DNA from: CATQHD01 sp965243165 | GTDB lineage: Bacteria; Actinomycetota; Acidimicrobiia; Spongiisociales; Spongiisociaceae | Reading direction: 5' to 3' | NCBI GenBank assembly: GCA_965243165.1 | Contig: OZ251535.1 | Location: 1,612,001-1,676,000, forward strand | DNA length: 64,000 nt | Part shown: one piece after another, positions 55,547-64,000 of the stretch | Layout of the letters: each line of letters starts with the position of its first letter | Position numbering within the stretch: position 1 is the stretch's first letter | Made by a program: the position numbers and the translations under genes | Notes under the pieces: model-generated | The model's database searches: none | The model's input: the letters and a program-made list of their open reading frames with translations, nothing else | Told to the model about the DNA's origin: nothing

Positions 55547-56725
55547 ATGGTACTGAAGGGGGCGGCAGTGGTCCGGATGCCGTTGTTGGCGGCGGCGGTG
55601 TTGGTTGCGTCGGCCTGCGGCGGCGGAGGCGCGGCCGATGCCCCCGCCGAAGACACCGCCGGCGGAGGGGGCGCCCAGACCGCTGGCGAAGCGGGCGGCG
55701 CTCTTGGGGAGACGACCGCCGCCGCCTCTGAGGACCAACCGGAGACGCTGGACGAATATCTCGGTTATGACTTCGACGATCCCGGCGCCGCGGCCGCCCG
55801 GGATGCGGAATACCGCCGCCGGGCCGAAGAGATGGTCGCCCGGTGCATGGCGGCGGAGGGGTTCGAATACGTTCCGGCGATCCGCCCGGTGTCATCGTCC
55901 AACTATGAGGCATACGACGTGGAGGAGTACGTCAGGGAGGAAGGGTTCGGGATCACCACCTGGTACGGCCGGGAGTCCGTTTTCGCCGCCGAATCCGACA
56001 GCTGGGTGAATCCCAACACGGCCATCGTCGACTCCTTGTCTGATTCGGAAAAGGCCGTCTACTACACGGTTCTCAACGGCGCGCCTACGGAAAGGAGCGA
56101 TGCCGGCGGCCTGGGCACGGCGGTGGGCGTCGCAGTCGAGGTCGAAGCCGGGTCCGAAGGAGAGCCGGTGGTCAACGATGCTTACGGCGGCGGGTGCACC
56201 GGGGCGGCCTACCGGGAGATCTACGGCAAACAGAACCAAGCCTTGGAACAGATCTTACCCGACTTGGAGGAGATGTGGCAGGGATTCGAGGCTGATCCGC
56301 GTTATTTGCAGGCCGAAGAGGATTGGAGGGCCTGCATGGCAGACCGCGGCCACCGGTATGACAACATAGATCAGATGTACGAAGAGATATACGACGACTT
56401 CGATGCCCGCCTCGACGCGATAGTAGGCGCAGATGGAGGATGGGTAGATCCGTTCGAGGGCTGGACTGAAGAGGAGATAGAAACCTTCTACATCAAGAAA
56501 ACAGATGAAGAGATTGAGGACATATTCGAGCAGGCTCAAAGCGAGGCCCGTGCCAACGTAGATCAGGAGGCGCTGGCCGCCCTCCAGCAGGAGGAGCGGG
56601 ACCTGGCTGTGCTCAACCACCAATGCTCCCAGAGCATAAGAGACACCATCGAAGAGCTCCGGCAGGAATACGAAGGCCGGTTCGTCCGCGAAAACCGCGA
56701 ATTACTCGAGCAAATAAGGGAGTGA
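55547..56725 (+). CDS. Hypothetical lipoprotein with acidic helical domain
   Basis: A 392-residue secreted lipoprotein: hydrophobic core LLAAAVLVASAC ends in a lipobox, then a Gly/Ala/Glu-rich linker (to ~residue 65). The remainder is very acidic and helical, with four further Cys residues (ARCMAAEGF, GGCTG, WRACMADRGH, NHQCSQSI) that could form disulfides. The Cys-Met-x2-x-Gly-Phe/His motifs recur twice, typical of an uncharacterised actinobacterial lipoprotein type. ATG at 55547 or 55577 are both possible. It lies between the two nuclease-methyltransferases but shows no sign of belonging to them. Confidence 0.75.
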   Translation: MVLKGAAVVRMPLLAAAVLVASACGGGGAADAPAEDTAGGGGAQTAGEAGGALGETTAAASEDQPETLDEYLGYDFDDPGAAAARDAEYRRRAEEMVARCMAAEGFEYVPAIRPVSSSNYEAYDVEEYVREEGFGITTWYGRESVFAAESDSWVNPNTAIVDSLSDSEKAVYYTVLNGAPTERSDAGGLGTAVGVAVEVEAGSEGEPVVNDAYGGGCTGAAYREIYGKQNQALEQILPDLEEMWQGFEADPRYLQAEEDWRACMADRGHRYDNIDQMYEEIYDDFDARLDAIVGADGGWVDPFEGWTEEEIETFYIKKTDEEIEDIFEQAQSEARANVDQEALAALQQEERDLAVLNHQCSQSIRDTIEELRQEYEGRFVRENRELLEQIRE

Positions 56726-56823
56726 TCTTCCTGGCCAACCAGATGGAGGCAGAACCGTCAGCCTCCTCGTTGAGAAGCTGGTGATATAAACGGTGAATAT
56801 CCGGTGGATGAGGCTGGAATATA

Positions 56824-57197
56824 TTATGCCCGGCCTGTGAGATGGGGTTCACGGCACCACTGGTCGCGGATGATTCCCACCCGGTTCAGTACCTCCAGAT
56901 CAAGTTCTAACAGATCAATGAGAACAGCCTGGTCAAGAGCATGTCGGGCTGTATCCTGGTAAGCCATGTAGGCTGGCATGAATTCCCTGCCTTGGAAGCG
57001 ATGAAAGATGGTTTCAGCCAGACTTAATTGCTCTGGGCTCAGTTGTCTGACATCAAGTACCGGCAATTCGGGCAAACGAGAGATTGTGAGACGTGATCGG
57101 CCCTGTTGGTTGCGGGTTCCTATGATGTAGAAGCCCATCAGTCCTAGGGTGGAATTAGCCCACAGCACTACAGGATACAACCATTCTGCTCGTTCTC
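56824..57197 (-). pseudogene. Out-of-frame C-terminus of the second nuclease-methyltransferase
   Basis: After the G run at 57198 the correct continuation lies in another frame: RERAEWLYPVVLWANSTLGL, then GFYIIGTRNQQGRSRLTISRLPELPVLDV and a helical end. This matches the equivalent part of the enzyme at 52547-55468 (VWANSIFGFVSFW, QGQRQKSGRS, RLTIPDF). It has no start site of its own and is read only if the G run has 11 or another compatible number of bases. Confidence 0.85.
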
Positions 57198-59722
57198 GGG
57201 GGGGGGGGGTTAGAGTGAAGGATAAAGGAAGGCCAGGCAGTACCGCCGAGGGCGGGTTCCGGAGTGAGGCAGGCTGCCAATGGTTGAGATGTGAAGCGGA
57301 AGTCTCGGTTGAAATGGAGACGGGTAGCTGTTTTCCACAGCTCGGCGGCGCGTGATTCCCTGCCCTTGACAGGATGTCCCTGTTGATCAGGGTAAACAGT
57401 CAAGCGGGTTTCTCTGAGGTGGTTGTGATTCCACAACGCAGGGAAGTTAGTCTTACCTTCTGGGTGAGGAAAGAAATCGAATGGACCGCCTAATTCGGTA
57501 ATGGTATTTCTCACCAATAACCTGTCCACAGGACCCTTTGTTCCCAGGTTGTTTAAAGGAGTGAGGGGTAGCGTAATAAACCGCTTAGAACGAGGCAAGA
57601 TAATGCCTGGTAGCTCGGGGTTAGTCAAGGACAGCAGTGCTTCTGCAACTTCAGGGCTACGAATCATCGCCGGGGCTTTTGATCGTCTGCAACGAACGGA
57701 AAACCCGTATGAGGTGTTTCCAATGATTCCACCCTGGATATCGTTCGCGCCCTTCTGTGTGAGGTCGGCGGCGATGGCCAGAGCCTCGGCTACGGTTTTA
57801 GGGCTCTGATCAAGGTTCACCCATTGCCAATTTTCCTCCGATCTTGTAGCATTAGCCGGGCCAGTGCGGCGGGTGGCTACCAACAAAGCTTCTGCCATTT
57901 TCGTGTCGGAGGAGAAGCAGCGGTGTTCGTCTTTACCCGATGAGCAGGTTATCACCATCACTTTCTCGTATTCGGATGCAAGCATATCTCTCAGCTTCTT
58001 CCATCCAGCGCCGGTGGCCAAGGACGCCGGAAGGACGAAGGCAATCACCCCGCCTGGCTTCACCTTGAGGTGCGCCAGATCGAAGAAGTCGGTTCCTAAA
58101 CCCGCATTGCCGTTGCGTACAGAACCTTCTAGGTCGGAGGCCATTTTTTTGACCTTGTTTCCTATAGACCTCTGGGCTTCTTTGTCCATTCCGAACTGGG
58201 CGAACTGCGGCAGGGCAGTAGCTTGCCGCTTCTCCAAGGTGTGGTTGGTGGGGGAAGTGTAGGGCGGGTTCATGATCACCAGGTCGCAAGATTGGTGCGG
58301 GACGAAGAGTTGACCGCCGTTCTCGCCGCGGGCTGTTATGGCCTCGGTTCCGTCGCCGAACAAGGTAGGGGCCGTATCGAGGGCCAGCAGGTCCAGCGAT
58401 CCGGCCTTCACGTCGGTCGGGTCGTTCTCATCGGGGCCGAACGGCATCACATGCGTTTCCGTCTTTGTGTAGTCAACAGACGGGTGGGCGGAGGAAAGGG
58501 TGGCGGCGGTGATGTGCACGGCGGCGGGCATGATGTCGCACCCCACGAACACGTCCTCCAGCATCCGCCGGTGAAGGGAAGCGTCGTCGATTCCCCGGCG
58601 GCGGACGCGGGACTGTATCCGCCGGTAGGAGGCGGACAAGAGCGCCCCGGTTCCGCATGCGAAGTCCGCTATCCGCAGCCCGGTGACCGCCTCCTCGTCG
58701 CCCCAGTCCACGTCCAGCCGGGACACCGCCAGCTCGGCCAGCAGGGCGGCCGGGGCGGGCAGCGTGTAGAAGCTGGCCAGGAACTTGCGGTCGGCCAGGA
58801 GGGTGCCGAAAAATTGTCCGGCCAGGTTCTGGATGGTGTGGGCGTTCGCCGAAGCCATCTGGGAGGCCGTCTCTATCAGCCGCCAAAGAAGCTGGTTGGC
58901 CGTTTTCTCGCTGTCGACGGCTTCGAGCAGCTTGGAGGCGATGGCGAAGATCGGCCAGTAGTTGATGTCCAGGATCGCTTTCCACTCCTCGAGTACGCCC
59001 AGACGGCCCGCCCCGCCTTGCGGCCGGAGAAGGGTGGGGTCGCGGATCTCGGGGTGGTGTTCGGATACTTGATAGTGGAAGATGAGCGCGTTCAGCATCA
59101 GAGCCGACACCATCTGGTCGGTTTGCTCGCAGGACTCCTGCTTCACGACCTCCGCCATCTTCGGGAACCGCTCTCCCAAGATCCCGGCGGCATCGGTCAC
59201 TGCCCGGGAGAACAGATCCACCAAGAGGTCGGCGCGGTGTTCGGAGTCGGCGGCGGTCTCGATGAAATCGGCCAGCGCGTCCACCCCGCCCGACAGCCAC
59301 CCTTCGGCGGGGAAGCGCACCTTGCCGTCCGGGCCGGTGCGCCAAGAGGCGAACCTCAGGTCCCGGCGCGACTCCAACGCCGAGGTGTAATCCCCTGTCA
59401 CCCTCGCCAACCGGTCGGGGTACAACACCGCCGCCGCCGAGTCGATGGTTGTTCCTGACCAGCTTCGGCCCACCTGCTCCCTGGTCTGTGCGTCCAGCAG
59501 CTGGAGGTTGCCTTTCTGGTATTTGGCTTCCACCGCCACCGGCGTTCGGTCGGGGGCGACCGCCAGCACGTCGGGTTCTCTGACTCCCTCTCCGCCTGCG
59601 GTGGCGACGGTTGCCACTGCCTGCGCCTTCACATCCCAGCCCGGCATCCGGGCAGACAACAACCCGCCGAGAACGGTGTTGTAGTTGGTCTCGTTGATGT
59701 GGTCGGGCAGTTGCGCCGGCAT
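57155..59722 (-). CDS. Nuclease-N6-adenine DNA methyltransferase, frameshifted near its C-terminus
   Basis: As read, 855 residues. The plan equals that of the enzyme at 52547: nuclease-like REPDVLAVA...VAVEAKY (Asp51, Glu65, Lys67), spacer, motif I ADFACGTGALL (~350), motif IV MNPPYTSP (~484) and a C-terminal probable target-recognition region. The natural end is lost: the G run at 57198-57209 diverts the chain into SRMVVSCSAVG and a stop, whereas the proper ~120-residue end is encoded in another frame at 56824-57197. An ATG at 59722 is preferred over TTG at 59746. The 3' half from ~57000 to 58250 is less GC-rich than the 5' half. Either phase-OFF, a pseudogene or an artefact. Confidence 0.82.
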   Translation of the reverse strand: MPAQLPDHINETNYNTVLGGLLSARMPGWDVKAQAVATVATAGGEGVREPDVLAVAPDRTPVAVEAKYQKGNLQLLDAQTREQVGRSWSGTTIDSAAAVLYPDRLARVTGDYTSALESRRDLRFASWRTGPDGKVRFPAEGWLSGGVDALADFIETAADSEHRADLLVDLFSRAVTDAAGILGERFPKMAEVVKQESCEQTDQMVSALMLNALIFHYQVSEHHPEIRDPTLLRPQGGAGRLGVLEEWKAILDINYWPIFAIASKLLEAVDSEKTANQLLWRLIETASQMASANAHTIQNLAGQFFGTLLADRKFLASFYTLPAPAALLAELAVSRLDVDWGDEEAVTGLRIADFACGTGALLSASYRRIQSRVRRRGIDDASLHRRMLEDVFVGCDIMPAAVHITAATLSSAHPSVDYTKTETHVMPFGPDENDPTDVKAGSLDLLALDTAPTLFGDGTEAITARGENGGQLFVPHQSCDLVIMNPPYTSPTNHTLEKRQATALPQFAQFGMDKEAQRSIGNKVKKMASDLEGSVRNGNAGLGTDFFDLAHLKVKPGGVIAFVLPASLATGAGWKKLRDMLASEYEKVMVITCSSGKDEHRCFSSDTKMAEALLVATRRTGPANATRSEENWQWVNLDQSPKTVAEALAIAADLTQKGANDIQGGIIGNTSYGFSVRCRRSKAPAMIRSPEVAEALLSLTNPELPGIILPRSKRFITLPLTPLNNLGTKGPVDRLLVRNTITELGGPFDFFPHPEGKTNFPALWNHNHLRETRLTVYPDQQGHPVKGRESRAAELWKTATRLHFNRDFRFTSQPLAACLTPEPALGGTAWPSFILHSNPPPPRTSRMVVSCSAVG
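57198..57209 (-). repeat. Run of 12 G (12 C on the coding strand), putative phase-variation switch
   Basis: The run lies within the coding region of the second nuclease-methyltransferase. Twelve bases give an early stop 17 codons later; eleven would join the two coding parts. In Streptomyces the pglX methyltransferase of BREX/Pgl is known to vary by a G run, so the precedent exists in actinobacteria. A sequencing or assembly error cannot be excluded. Confidence 0.8.
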
Positions 59723-59820
59723 GCGGCTCTCTTTTTCTACTTCCAAGGGTCGGTGCTGGTGTGTCGACCCTCAATCTACAGACAGGCCACCCGGCCGAAC
59801 CGTCAATAGGCGGGAAGCAG

Positions 59821-62800
59821 TCAGGCGGCTCCGGGGTGATCTTCCTCTTGGGAGGCGAGGAACCGCCGGCCCTCTTCGCAGAAATGCTGGAAGTCGCAGC
59901 TGCGGCAGGAGGGGGAGGGGGAGGGGTCGAACTGCTCGGAGCGGATGCCGTCCAGCAGGTCTTCGATGCGGCGCCGGGCCTGTTCCAGCCACGCTTCGTC
60001 TACCTCCTGGGCCGCCACCTCCAAGCCGCCGCCCAGGTACACGAAGGACACTGCCAGGGGCTCGGGGGCGGGGGCGCCCAGCCCGGCTTCGCAGGCAGCC
60101 ACCGCATAGGCCTGCAGCTGGACTTCGGTCGACGGGCGGCGGGATCGGCGTCCGGACTTGAAGTCGACGATCTCCCATCCGCCGTCCCGGTAGGGGTACA
60201 CCGCGTCCACCCGGCCTCTGATCGAGGCGTCGGGGGAGAGGCGCACCTTGAACGGCGCCTCGACGTAGACCGGGGTTCGGTCGGCATAGGGCGACTCGGC
60301 GAAGGCCCGCCAGCCCCCGCCCGCCCCTTCGGACGGGGCGTCTGCGCCTTCGCCGGGGGAGAGGTCGTAGAGGTCGCCCGCGAGCTCCTCGAAGGGGACC
60401 GCGCCCCGGTTGTGCAGCTCGATCCGGCGGTGGAGCTCCACCCCCCGGCGGGCGGCGGCGCTGGGCCGGCGGGGAAGCCGGTCTACCTCCGACCAGAAAT
60501 ACCGTTTGGGGCAGTCGGCGTAGGTGACCAGCCCGGTGACGCTCACCGCGGCGGCCCGGGGTTCAGGTTCGGTCGGCGCCGCCGGGTCGGGGAGGGCCAG
60601 CAGGGCTTGTTCGAACTCCTCCACGGCCTCATCGTAGATGTCTCGGACGCCCAGATCGGCGGCCCGGTCCTCCGTCCAGCGGGGGTCGGCCTCGGCCAGA
60701 TGGAGGGCTTCCTCCCAGGCCGCCCCCAAGACATGGTCGGGCCCCGGCCGGGGCGGAGGGAACAGGAGCGTCTCGGGGCGGGGGGGCGGCGCCTCCACCC
60801 ACTCGTCGACCGCCGCCCCCTCCAAGCCTCTGGCCAGCTCCAGCAGTTCGCTCGGTTTGGAGGGCCTCTGGAGGGGGCGGGGCGCCCCGTACCAGTGCGC
60901 TCCGCTCAGATACAGATATTCCCGGGCGCGGGTGGCCGCCACGTAGGCGAGCCGCCATTCCTGGTCGTAGTGCCGGGCGCGCAGCCAGTCCTTCCGCTCC
61001 TTCTCCTCCCGCGAGGGGTCGAGGCGCGCCCGGAACTCCGGGTCGATCCGCAGCCGGGCGGGGAGGGTGTACTCGCAGCTGGAAGGGTCGAGCAGCCGGC
61101 GGGGCGAAGCCGGGAAGCTGCCCCGGCGGAGGGCCGGCAGGAACACCGCCCGCCACTCCAGGCCTTTGGCCCGATGGACGGTGATGAGGGTCACCGCGTC
61201 CCCGCCTCCGATCCGGGCGGCGTCGAGGTCGTCGACCGGATCGTGCCGCATCTCTTCCAGCTGGGCCAGGAAGGAGGACAGCGACGACCGCCCCTCGAGC
61301 GGCCGCCAGTGCTCGGTGTAGTCCAAGAAGCGGTGGACGTTGAGCCGGGCCGAGAGGCCGAAGGGGGCGGGCATGGCGTCGATCTCCTGCCAGGCGCCGG
61401 TCCTGGACAGGACCATCCGCACCAGCTCCGACAGGGAGGCGCCCTGGGTTTCGGCCAGCAGGGTGCGGTGAAGGCGGCGGAACTCCTCCAAGGCCCGGCG
61501 GGCGCTCCCCGAAGCATCGGCCTCGTCCAGATGTTCTATCGCCTCCAGCAGGGTGTGGTCGAGCACCCGCTCCTCGGGGTGGGGGCTGCGCGACCGCCGG
61601 GACGCCCAGCGGGACAGGGGCGCCAGGTCGCCCAGCCCCAGCCGGAAACGGGAACCCGCCAGGATGCGGACCAGGGCCGGGCCGTCCTCCGGGTCGTCCA
61701 GCAGCCGCATCCAGGCCGTCAGCTCCACGATCTCCGGCACCTGCAGCAGCCCGCCGAGGTCGGCCACCTGCAGCGGCACGTCGTGTTCCTCCAGCGCCTG
61801 GCGCACCAGCTCGATGTCCTGGTTGCGGCGGAACAGCACCGCCATCTCCGACCATTCCACCCCGGCGCCGCGCAGCCGGCGGGCCTCGCGGGCGATCTCC
61901 TCGGCTTCTTGGCGGGCGTCGGCGCGCCAGGCGGCGTGCACCTCCCCGGGCGGGGCGCCGCCGAGGGCCGTCAGGCCGCCGCCCGGGCCGCCGGCCGAGA
62001 TGCGGGCGCGGATCAGGTTGGCCAGGTCGAGGATGCGCCGCCCCGACCGGCGGTTGACCGTCAGCCGCAGGGTCTCGGCCGCCGAGCCGTCCGCCCGCCG
62101 GAACTGGGCGGGAAAACTGTCGAAGTTGGCCGGGCTGGCGCCCCTCCATTCGTAGATGGTCTGGTCGAGGTCGCCCACCGCCGTTACCGCCCACCCCCGG
62201 CCGAACAGGGCGGCGAACAGCTCCCGCTGGGCCGGGTTGGTGTCCTGGTACTCGTCCAGCATCACGCACCGGTAGCGGGCGCGGATCCGGTCGGCGATGA
62301 TCGGATGCCCCTTCACCAGCTCCACCGCCAGCCTGATCAGGTCTCCGTAGTCGCGGACTCCGAGCCGCCGTTTTTCCTGCTCGACCGCGGCCAGCGCCGC
62401 CGCCAGCTCGGCCCGCTTGGCGGCGGTCTCGTCCGCCTCCGCCGGCGCCGGCCCCCCGGGGCGGCCCTCCGCCTCCGCTTCCGCCAGCATCTCCGGGCGG
62501 ATCAGGTTGTCGGACAGCTCCCCCGAGAGCCGCATCAGACTGTCGACCGCGGCGTTGGTGTTGGAGGCGTCCACCTTTTCCAGAGGAACTGCGTCCAGAC
62601 TCTCTCGGAGGAGCTGGCGGGTCTGGGAGGGGGTGATCAGCCGGGTGTCGTGCTCCATCCCCACCAGCGCCCCGTAGGCGCCGAGGAGGTAGGCGGCGAA
62701 CCCGTGGTAGGTGAAGACGTCGATCTCCCGCATCCCCCCGCCCGCCGCCCCCGGGCGGGCGGCCTGCCTGGTGCGGCGCGCCAGCTCGTCGGCGGCCTTG

Positions 62801-62976
62801 TTGGTGAAGGTAACCCCCAGCACCTGTTCGGGGAGGACGCCATGTCGGTTCATGAGCCCCGCCGTCCGGTATGCCAAGGCGGAGGTCTTGCCGGTGCCGG
62901 CCCCGGCCGCCACCCGCAGGGGCGCCAGGCCGTATTCGATGACCGCCTGCTGCTCGGGGGAGGGGCGGAAGGTCAC
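59821..62976 (-). CDS. UvrD-like helicase with C-terminal RecB-type nuclease (AdnAB-like subunit)
   Basis: A 1051-residue helicase-nuclease for end resection in double-strand-break repair. SF1 motifs: Q-motif PSPEQQAVI, Walker A AAGAGTGKT (~24-32), VTFTNKAADEL, motif II MLDEYQDTNP (~245), VGDLDQTIYEWRGA and VTLITVHRAKGLEW. The C-terminal ~250 residues are a PD-(D/E)XK nuclease: RGRVDAVY, IVDFKSG, QLQAYAVA. Cys residues at YADCPKRYF and CRSCDFQHFC are suited to a 4Fe-4S cluster. The GTG start overlaps the upstream nuclease gene by four bases, as expected for an AdnA/AdnB pair. Confidence 0.92.
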   Translation of the reverse strand: MTFRPSPEQQAVIEYGLAPLRVAAGAGTGKTSALAYRTAGLMNRHGVLPEQVLGVTFTNKAADELARRTRQAARPGAAGGGMREIDVFTYHGFAAYLLGAYGALVGMEHDTRLITPSQTRQLLRESLDAVPLEKVDASNTNAAVDSLMRLSGELSDNLIRPEMLAEAEAEGRPGGPAPAEADETAAKRAELAAALAAVEQEKRRLGVRDYGDLIRLAVELVKGHPIIADRIRARYRCVMLDEYQDTNPAQRELFAALFGRGWAVTAVGDLDQTIYEWRGASPANFDSFPAQFRRADGSAAETLRLTVNRRSGRRILDLANLIRARISAGGPGGGLTALGGAPPGEVHAAWRADARQEAEEIAREARRLRGAGVEWSEMAVLFRRNQDIELVRQALEEHDVPLQVADLGGLLQVPEIVELTAWMRLLDDPEDGPALVRILAGSRFRLGLGDLAPLSRWASRRSRSPHPEERVLDHTLLEAIEHLDEADASGSARRALEEFRRLHRTLLAETQGASLSELVRMVLSRTGAWQEIDAMPAPFGLSARLNVHRFLDYTEHWRPLEGRSSLSSFLAQLEEMRHDPVDDLDAARIGGGDAVTLITVHRAKGLEWRAVFLPALRRGSFPASPRRLLDPSSCEYTLPARLRIDPEFRARLDPSREEKERKDWLRARHYDQEWRLAYVAATRAREYLYLSGAHWYGAPRPLQRPSKPSELLELARGLEGAAVDEWVEAPPPRPETLLFPPPRPGPDHVLGAAWEEALHLAEADPRWTEDRAADLGVRDIYDEAVEEFEQALLALPDPAAPTEPEPRAAAVSVTGLVTYADCPKRYFWSEVDRLPRRPSAAARRGVELHRRIELHNRGAVPFEELAGDLYDLSPGEGADAPSEGAGGGWRAFAESPYADRTPVYVEAPFKVRLSPDASIRGRVDAVYPYRDGGWEIVDFKSGRRSRRPSTEVQLQAYAVAACEAGLGAPAPEPLAVSFVYLGGGLEVAAQEVDEAWLEQARRRIEDLLDGIRSEQFDPSPSPSCRSCDFQHFCEEGRRFLASQEEDHPGAA

Positions 62977-64000
62977 CGCCGGTAGGCCTCCTGCCCTTCG
63001 GGCCAGGCCGGGCACACCAGCCTGACCCCGCACCGGCCGCAGGCCTTGCCGGGCTTGGGGGTCCAGTCCTCGGCGGCGATGCCCCCGGCGATCTCCTCCA
63101 GCCGGGCGCGGGTCTCCTCCAGCCGGGATGGATCGTACGGGGTGACCCGCCGGGCGGGGGCGGCGGCCAGCGGGTGCCAGAACTCGGCCTCCCTCACCTG
63201 CCCGAACGCCCCCACCGATTCGTCTTCGGCGGCGGCCAGCGCATAGAAACCGAGCTGCAGCGACCCGGCCCCTTCTTTCTTGGGCGGCGGCGTCCGGCCG
63301 GTCTTGTAGTCGACGATGCGCAGCCCCCCGCCGGGGTCCTGCTCGATGCGGTCGATCCGCCCCCGCCAGACCGCTCCGCCCAGCTCCATCTCCACGTCGT
63401 GCTCCAGCAGCACGGGGGCGGCGCCGGGGCGGGGCCGGCCCTCGTAGAGCCGGGTCAGCAGCTCCGCCCCCTTCCGGCCCCAAGCCTCGCCCACGGTTCC
63501 CCCGCCCAGATCGCGGCCGGGGAGTTCTTCTTCGAGGACGGCCAGGGCTTCTTCGAGGGTCGAGGGGCGGTCTTCCTCCATCGCCCGCCGCTCGGCCCGC
63601 TCCAGCACGTGGTGGACGAGGCTGCCGAAGGCCAGGTGCGGGCCGTCTGCCCGGCTCACCCGCAGCACCCGCTGCAGGACGAACTCCCGGGGGCAGCGGT
63701 CGTAGCCCGCGGCGTCGGTGGGGGAGAGGCGCCGCCCCTCCGCCAGCAGGCCGGCGTCGGCGCCGGGGCGGCGCACCGCGGCGTATGCACCCGGGGGGCG
63801 CAGGCCCATACGCCCGCCGGAGGACAGCACCCGCGCCGCCGCCAACCGCCTCCCCCCCGGCTGGGCCGGATCGGCCAGGATGGTGCGCAGCCAGGCCTCG
63901 GCTTCCCGGACGGTGATGGGCGGCCTCTTCCTGGAATCGGCGGGGGAGGGGGCCGGGGCGCCGCCTGAGATCACGTTGATGAAGCGGCTGGGCCTCCGGT
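62973..64000 (-). CDS. C-terminal part of an AdnAB-like helicase-nuclease subunit, cut by the window edge
   Basis: The visible ~342 codons run open to the window end, so the 5' part is missing. The first residues read RRPSRFINVISGG, as at the end of a UvrD-type helicase core, followed by a RecB-type nuclease: RLSPTDAAGYDRCPREFVLQ, AFGSLVHHVLERAE, WRGRIDRIE, LRIVDYKTGR, LQLGFYALAAAE. The closing Cys cluster is CGRCGVRLVC. Four Cys fit an iron-sulfur nuclease. A GTG internal to the frame could mimic a start, but family logic favours continuation upstream. It overlaps the downstream subunit by GTGA. Confidence 0.85.
   Translation of the reverse strand, partial: RRPSRFINVISGGAPAPSPADSRKRPPITVREAEAWLRTILADPAQPGGRRLAAARVLSSGGRMGLRPPGAYAAVRRPGADAGLLAEGRRLSPTDAAGYDRCPREFVLQRVLRVSRADGPHLAFGSLVHHVLERAERRAMEEDRPSTLEEALAVLEEELPGRDLGGGTVGEAWGRKGAELLTRLYEGRPRPGAAPVLLEHDVEMELGGAVWRGRIDRIEQDPGGGLRIVDYKTGRTPPPKKEGAGSLQLGFYALAAAEDESVGAFGQVREAEFWHPLAAAPARRVTPYDPSRLEETRARLEEIAGGIAAEDWTPKPGKACGRCGVRLVCPAWPEGQEAYRR

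Noticed and set aside
52547..59722. BREX or Pgl locus
   Set aside because: The methyltransferases recall PglX, but no PglZ phosphatase, BrxC ATPase or kinase genes occur in the window.
59761..62985. Open frame of over 1000 codons on the plus strand opposite the AdnAB-like gene
   Set aside because: Composition is Gly/Arg/Pro/His-rich with no domain; it is the antisense shadow of a GC-rich gene that has clear helicase and nuclease motifs.

Overview
The window looks like chromosome from a high-GC actinobacterium. My best guess is an uncultured Acidimicrobiia-like lineage, but no rRNA or tRNA is present to prove it. The grounds are the GC-rich codon use, Gly-rich lipoprotein starts after the lipobox Cys, a RegX3/SenX3-like pho pair behind pstSCAB-phoU, an AdnAB-type helicase-nuclease pair, and two sites resembling the actinobacterial RecA-independent DNA-damage promoter. 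I found no CRISPR array, rRNA, tRNA, integrase or transposase. Layout: 0.3-9.3 kb holds metabolic genes (LivJ-like binding lipoprotein, deoD, IclR regulator, HD-type oxygenase, acyl-CoA synthetase, 2-hydroxyacid dehydrogenase). It is interrupted at 2.1-4.1 kb by an AT-rich two-gene ATPase/nuclease cassette and followed at 9.3-13.8 kb by an AT-rich 1483-residue HATPase-helicase fusion. Both look like acquired defence genes. 14.3-18.2 kb has a MarR regulator, thiamine pyrophosphokinase, a beta-propeller lipoprotein and NfuA. 19.6-26.7 kb is a phosphate regulon: PHO box, pstS, hairpin, then pstC-pstA-pstB-phoU-response regulator-histidine kinase, with every junction from pstC on being a 4-nt ATGA overlap. 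26.7-30.7 kb carries a nucleotidyltransferase, malic enzyme and PolX polymerase. The most unusual part is 30.7-45.5 kb. An operon of a secreted S1-type protease, a double-RDD membrane protein and a chimera joining the protease's pro-region to an RDD membrane domain occurs twice in the same orientation (30.7-34.6 and 40.8-45.5 kb). Both copies lie behind a near-identical promoter with an 18-bp inverted repeat, and a GntR/FCD regulator adjoins copy B. Copy A is flanked by a direct duplication of the 3' end of polX, so it appears to have been inserted there. Between the copies lie DUF167, a DksA-type zinc-finger protein, lspA, rluD, and a DUF2339 protein whose 3' end is also duplicated. 46.2-52.3 kb has an alpha/beta hydrolase, 2-oxoacid dehydrogenase E1 alpha/beta, a PlsB-like acyltransferase and dtd. 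52.5-59.7 kb is a restriction-modification region with two large single-chain nuclease-methyltransferases. The second is thrown out of frame at a run of 12 G, which is compatible with phase variation. 59.8-64.0 kb is an AdnAB-like pair, the upstream member cut by the window edge. A ~280-bp dispersed repeat with two conserved hairpins occurs at 37.2-37.5 and 51.4-51.7 kb.
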